DNA from: GCA-2724215 sp015660315 | GTDB lineage: Bacteria > Latescibacterota > UBA2968 > UBA8231 | Direction: 5' to 3' | Length of the DNA: 7,278 nt | Assembly: GCA_029941315.1 (NCBI GenBank) | Contig: JAPYQE010000302.1 | Coordinates: forward strand, 1-7,278 | Shown: positions 5,597 through 7,278 of the stretch, piece after piece | Position numbering within the stretch: position 1 is the first letter of the stretch | Layout of the letters: the number at the start of each line of letters is the position of its first letter | Program-made: the position numbers and the translations under genes | Notes under the pieces: model-generated | Databases searched by the model: none | Seen by the model: only the letters and a program-made list of their open reading frames with translations | What the model was told of the DNA's origin: nothing

Positions 5597-5731
5597 ATGG
5601 AACCCCTACTTAGCGAGATGAGCTCAGAATCCGACCTTAGGTCGGTAGGCGATCTCTGCACGGCTGGAGGGGACCGTCTGCCGCAACAACTTTCATTTTT
5701 CTGGCCAGAGCACGAGAGAAAAATATCATGA
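5597..5731 (+). CDS. Small ORF (44 residues) overlapping the leuA start
   Basis: ATG 5597 lies eight bases after AGGAG (5584-5588), the only good ribosome site between ilvC and leuA. The frame runs to a TGA at 5729-5731 that overlaps the leuA ATG as ATGA, the classic arrangement for translational coupling; leuA itself has only a weak GAGAG site. The product begins MEPLLSEMSSESDLRS and ends in a basic stretch EHERKIS. It has no recognised domain, signal or membrane segment and six Leu, so it is not strongly a leucine leader peptide. An ATG at 5593 would give only six residues. It may be a coupling ORF, a leader peptide, or a chance frame through a structured RNA. I do not recognise it. Confidence 0.38.
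   Translation: MEPLLSEMSSESDLRSVGDLCTAGGDRLPQQLSFFWPEHERKIS
5599..5675 (+). promoter_or_regulatory. Nested hairpin in the ilvC-leuA spacer, possible cis-acting RNA
   Basis: Three stems nest in order. The outer stem is CCCCT (5603-5607) / AGGGG (5668-5672), extended by GG/CC (5599-5600 / 5674-5675). The middle stem is GAGAT (5615-5619) / ATCTC (5652-5656). The inner hairpin is perfect: CCGACC-TTA-GGTCGG (5631-5645). There is no T-run, so it is not a terminator. It matches no riboswitch consensus I know. The element lies just downstream of the AGGAG site and could affect leuA translation. Confidence 0.35.
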
Positions 5732-7266
5732 CGGATGCAAATCGCGTTTTCATTTTTGACACCACCTTGCGCGACGCCGAGCAAACGCCTGGCGCCTCGT
5801 TGAACGTTGCGGAAAAACTGGAAGTCGCGCAGCAATTGGCGCGGCTGAAGGTCGATATCATCGAAGCGGGTTTCCCAGTGTCCTCCAACGAGGATTTCGA
5901 GGCGGTGCGCAGGATCGGGCAGGAGATCGAAGGCCCGGTGATCTGCGGCCTGGCTCGCGCTGTGGCCAAAGATATAGATCGAGCGGGTGAGGCGCTAAAG
6001 GATGCGCCGAACCCGCGGATCCATACCTTCGTTGGGACTTCGGAGATCCACCTCAAAGGCCAGATGCGCAAGGGCCAGGAGGAGGTGCTGAAGATGGCGG
6101 TAGCGGCAGTGGAGCAGGCCAAGTCTTATTGCGACGACGTAGAGTTCTCGCCGATGGACGCGGCCCGCACCGAACCGGGTTATCTCTTCGAGGTGATCGA
6201 GGCGACGATCGCGGCAGGGGCGACGACGATTAATATTCCCGACACGGTGGGCTACGCGGTGCCCGAGGAGTTCGGGACGTTGATCGAGCAGATTATCGCC
6301 AAGGTGCCCAATAGCGACCAGGCGATCATCAGCGTGCATTGCCATGACGATTTGGGTATGGCGGTGATCAATACCTTGGCGGCGATCAAGGGTGGTGCGC
6401 GGCAGGCCGAATGCACGATCAATGGCCTGGGTGAGCGGGCCGGCAACGCCTCCTTGGAAGAAATCGTCATGGCGCTGAAGACGCGTCAGGATCATTTCGG
6501 CTACACGACCGATGTGGTTAGTCAGGAGATCATCTCCACCAGCCGCTTGGTCAGCCGGCTGATGGGGATCGCGGTGCAGCCCAACAAGGCCATCGTCGGT
6601 GCCAACGCTTTCGCGCACAGTTCGGGTATTCACCAGGACGGGGTGATCAAGCAGCGCAACACATTTGAGATTATGGAGCCGAAGGACGTCGGTTTAGACG
6701 ATACCGAAATCGTGCTGACGGCGCGTTCGGGGCGCGCGGCCTTGCGCCATCGATTGCAGGCGTTGGGGCACGAGCTGGAGCAAGAAGAATTGAACCGGGT
6801 CTACGAGATCTTCGTGGAACTGGCGGATAAAAAGAAGGAAGTTTTCGACGAGGATCTGATCGAGATCGTCGGCGGCGACCCAGGTGAATCGACGGATCAT
6901 TACGAGTTGCAGTATTTACATTCGGTCAGCGGCACGGGTACGGTGCCTTCGGCGACGGTGCGTTTGCGCATCGGTGATCAGACGGTGCAGCAGGCGGCCT
7001 GGGGCGACGGACCAGTGGATGCGGCTTATGCAGCGATCGGTCTGGCTTGCGGCACGGATATCCAAGTTGATAACTACGCAATACGCGCGATCACCTCGGG
7101 TAGCCAAGCTTTGGGCGAGGTGACAGTGCATTTGTCCAGGGCTGAGGAGAAAGTGCGGGGCCGCGGGGTATCGACAGATGTTATCGAGGCCAGCGCGAAG
7201 GCCTATGTCGATGCGCTGAACCGCTTGGTTGTGAAGAGCGTTAAAGAAGAACATCAGACGGTGTAG
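5728..7266 (+). CDS. leuA: 2-isopropylmalate synthase
   Basis: The 512-residue enzyme condenses acetyl-CoA with 2-ketoisovalerate, the branch point product downstream of IlvC, in the first step of leucine synthesis. The catalytic TIM barrel (about 7-270) has FDTTLRDAEQTPG (10-22; Asp11 metal ligand, Arg15 catalytic), HTFVGTSEIHLK (99-110), VEFSPMDAART (138-148), the metal pair in HCHDDLG (His204, His206) and GLGERAGN (233-240, Asn240). The linker has HSSGIHQDG (297-305). The C-terminal regulatory domain (about 380-505) includes GDGPVDAAYAAI (426-437) and RGRGVSTDVIEASAKAY (477-493), typical of the leucine-feedback domain, so allosteric inhibition by leucine is expected. Length is normal for full bacterial LeuA and excludes truncated citramalate-synthase-like forms. 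Ala17 replaces the more common Gly in the first motif. ATG 5728 starts four bases inside the preceding small ORF. The stop is TAG. Confidence 0.97.
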   Translation: MTDANRVFIFDTTLRDAEQTPGASLNVAEKLEVAQQLARLKVDIIEAGFPVSSNEDFEAVRRIGQEIEGPVICGLARAVAKDIDRAGEALKDAPNPRIHTFVGTSEIHLKGQMRKGQEEVLKMAVAAVEQAKSYCDDVEFSPMDAARTEPGYLFEVIEATIAAGATTINIPDTVGYAVPEEFGTLIEQIIAKVPNSDQAIISVHCHDDLGMAVINTLAAIKGGARQAECTINGLGERAGNASLEEIVMALKTRQDHFGYTTDVVSQEIISTSRLVSRLMGIAVQPNKAIVGANAFAHSSGIHQDGVIKQRNTFEIMEPKDVGLDDTEIVLTARSGRAALRHRLQALGHELEQEELNRVYEIFVELADKKKEVFDEDLIEIVGGDPGESTDHYELQYLHSVSGTGTVPSATVRLRIGDQTVQQAAWGDGPVDAAYAAIGLACGTDIQVDNYAIRAITSGSQALGEVTVHLSRAEEKVRGRGVSTDVIEASAKAYVDALNRLVVKSVKEEHQTV

Positions 7267-7271
7267 AGGAG
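7267..7271 (+). promoter_or_regulatory. Ribosome binding site of a gene beyond the right edge
   Basis: AGGAG starts immediately after the leuA stop and leaves seven bases to the end of the window, so a start codon at or just past the edge would be well spaced. This suggests the operon continues, perhaps with another leucine gene, but that gene is not visible. Confidence 0.4.
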
Positions 7272-7278
7272 AGAATTC

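Noticed and set aside
5995..6633. A 212-codon open frame opposite leuA
   Set aside because: Arg/His-rich antisense shadow with no family features; leuA is intact across it.
1..7278. CRISPR array, integrase, IS transposase or phage genes
   Set aside because: No regularly spaced repeats and no matching protein motifs in any frame.

Overview
The window is about 7.3 kb of bacterial DNA with moderately high GC. It has two housekeeping-type blocks separated by about 2 kb that holds a dead gene and structured DNA. A YPNPFNP-type C-terminal sorting domain (FlgD-like or type IX secretion type) in the dead gene and a DUF6784-like membrane protein at the left edge suggest the FCB group or a neighbouring uncultured phylum such as Latescibacterota or Poribacteria. 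This is inference from protein style; no rRNA or other phylogenetic marker is present.

Left block (1-2544). The C-terminal end of a multi-pass membrane protein runs off the left edge on the + strand. It converges on a two-gene minus-strand operon: a FemAB/GNAT-type acyltransferase, then a class V PLP-dependent aminotransferase of the isopenicillin-N-epimerase/cysteine-desulfurase-like group. The two genes are 4 bases apart.

Middle (2545-4194). After an AT-rich spacer comes the relic of a + strand gene for an exported von Willebrand factor A (vWFA) protein with a C-terminal sorting domain. It is broken by at least four in-frame stops and several frameshifts, has lost part of the vWFA domain, and carries a perfect 26-base palindrome. 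Its old stop codon is followed by a cluster of inverted repeats. One is a continuous 20-bp stem, with three wobbles that pair only in + strand RNA, followed by a T-run: a strong intrinsic terminator.

Right block (4195-7278). A near-consensus sigma-70 promoter (TTGACA, 17 bases, TATATT) reads into a leader of about 300 bases and then ilvC (ketol-acid reductoisomerase), followed by leuA (2-isopropylmalate synthase). These enzymes act in valine/isoleucine and leucine synthesis, joined through 2-ketoisovalerate. The ilvC leader can encode a 42-residue peptide rich in Leu/Ile/Val, and its Leu-Leu-Ile codons are exactly complementary to the ilvC Shine-Dalgarno sequence. This is a candidate, unproven translational attenuator. 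Between ilvC and leuA lie a diverged repeat of the last nine ilvC codons and a 44-codon ORF that has a good ribosome site and overlaps the leuA start by ATGA. A Shine-Dalgarno-like sequence at the right edge suggests that another gene of the operon follows.
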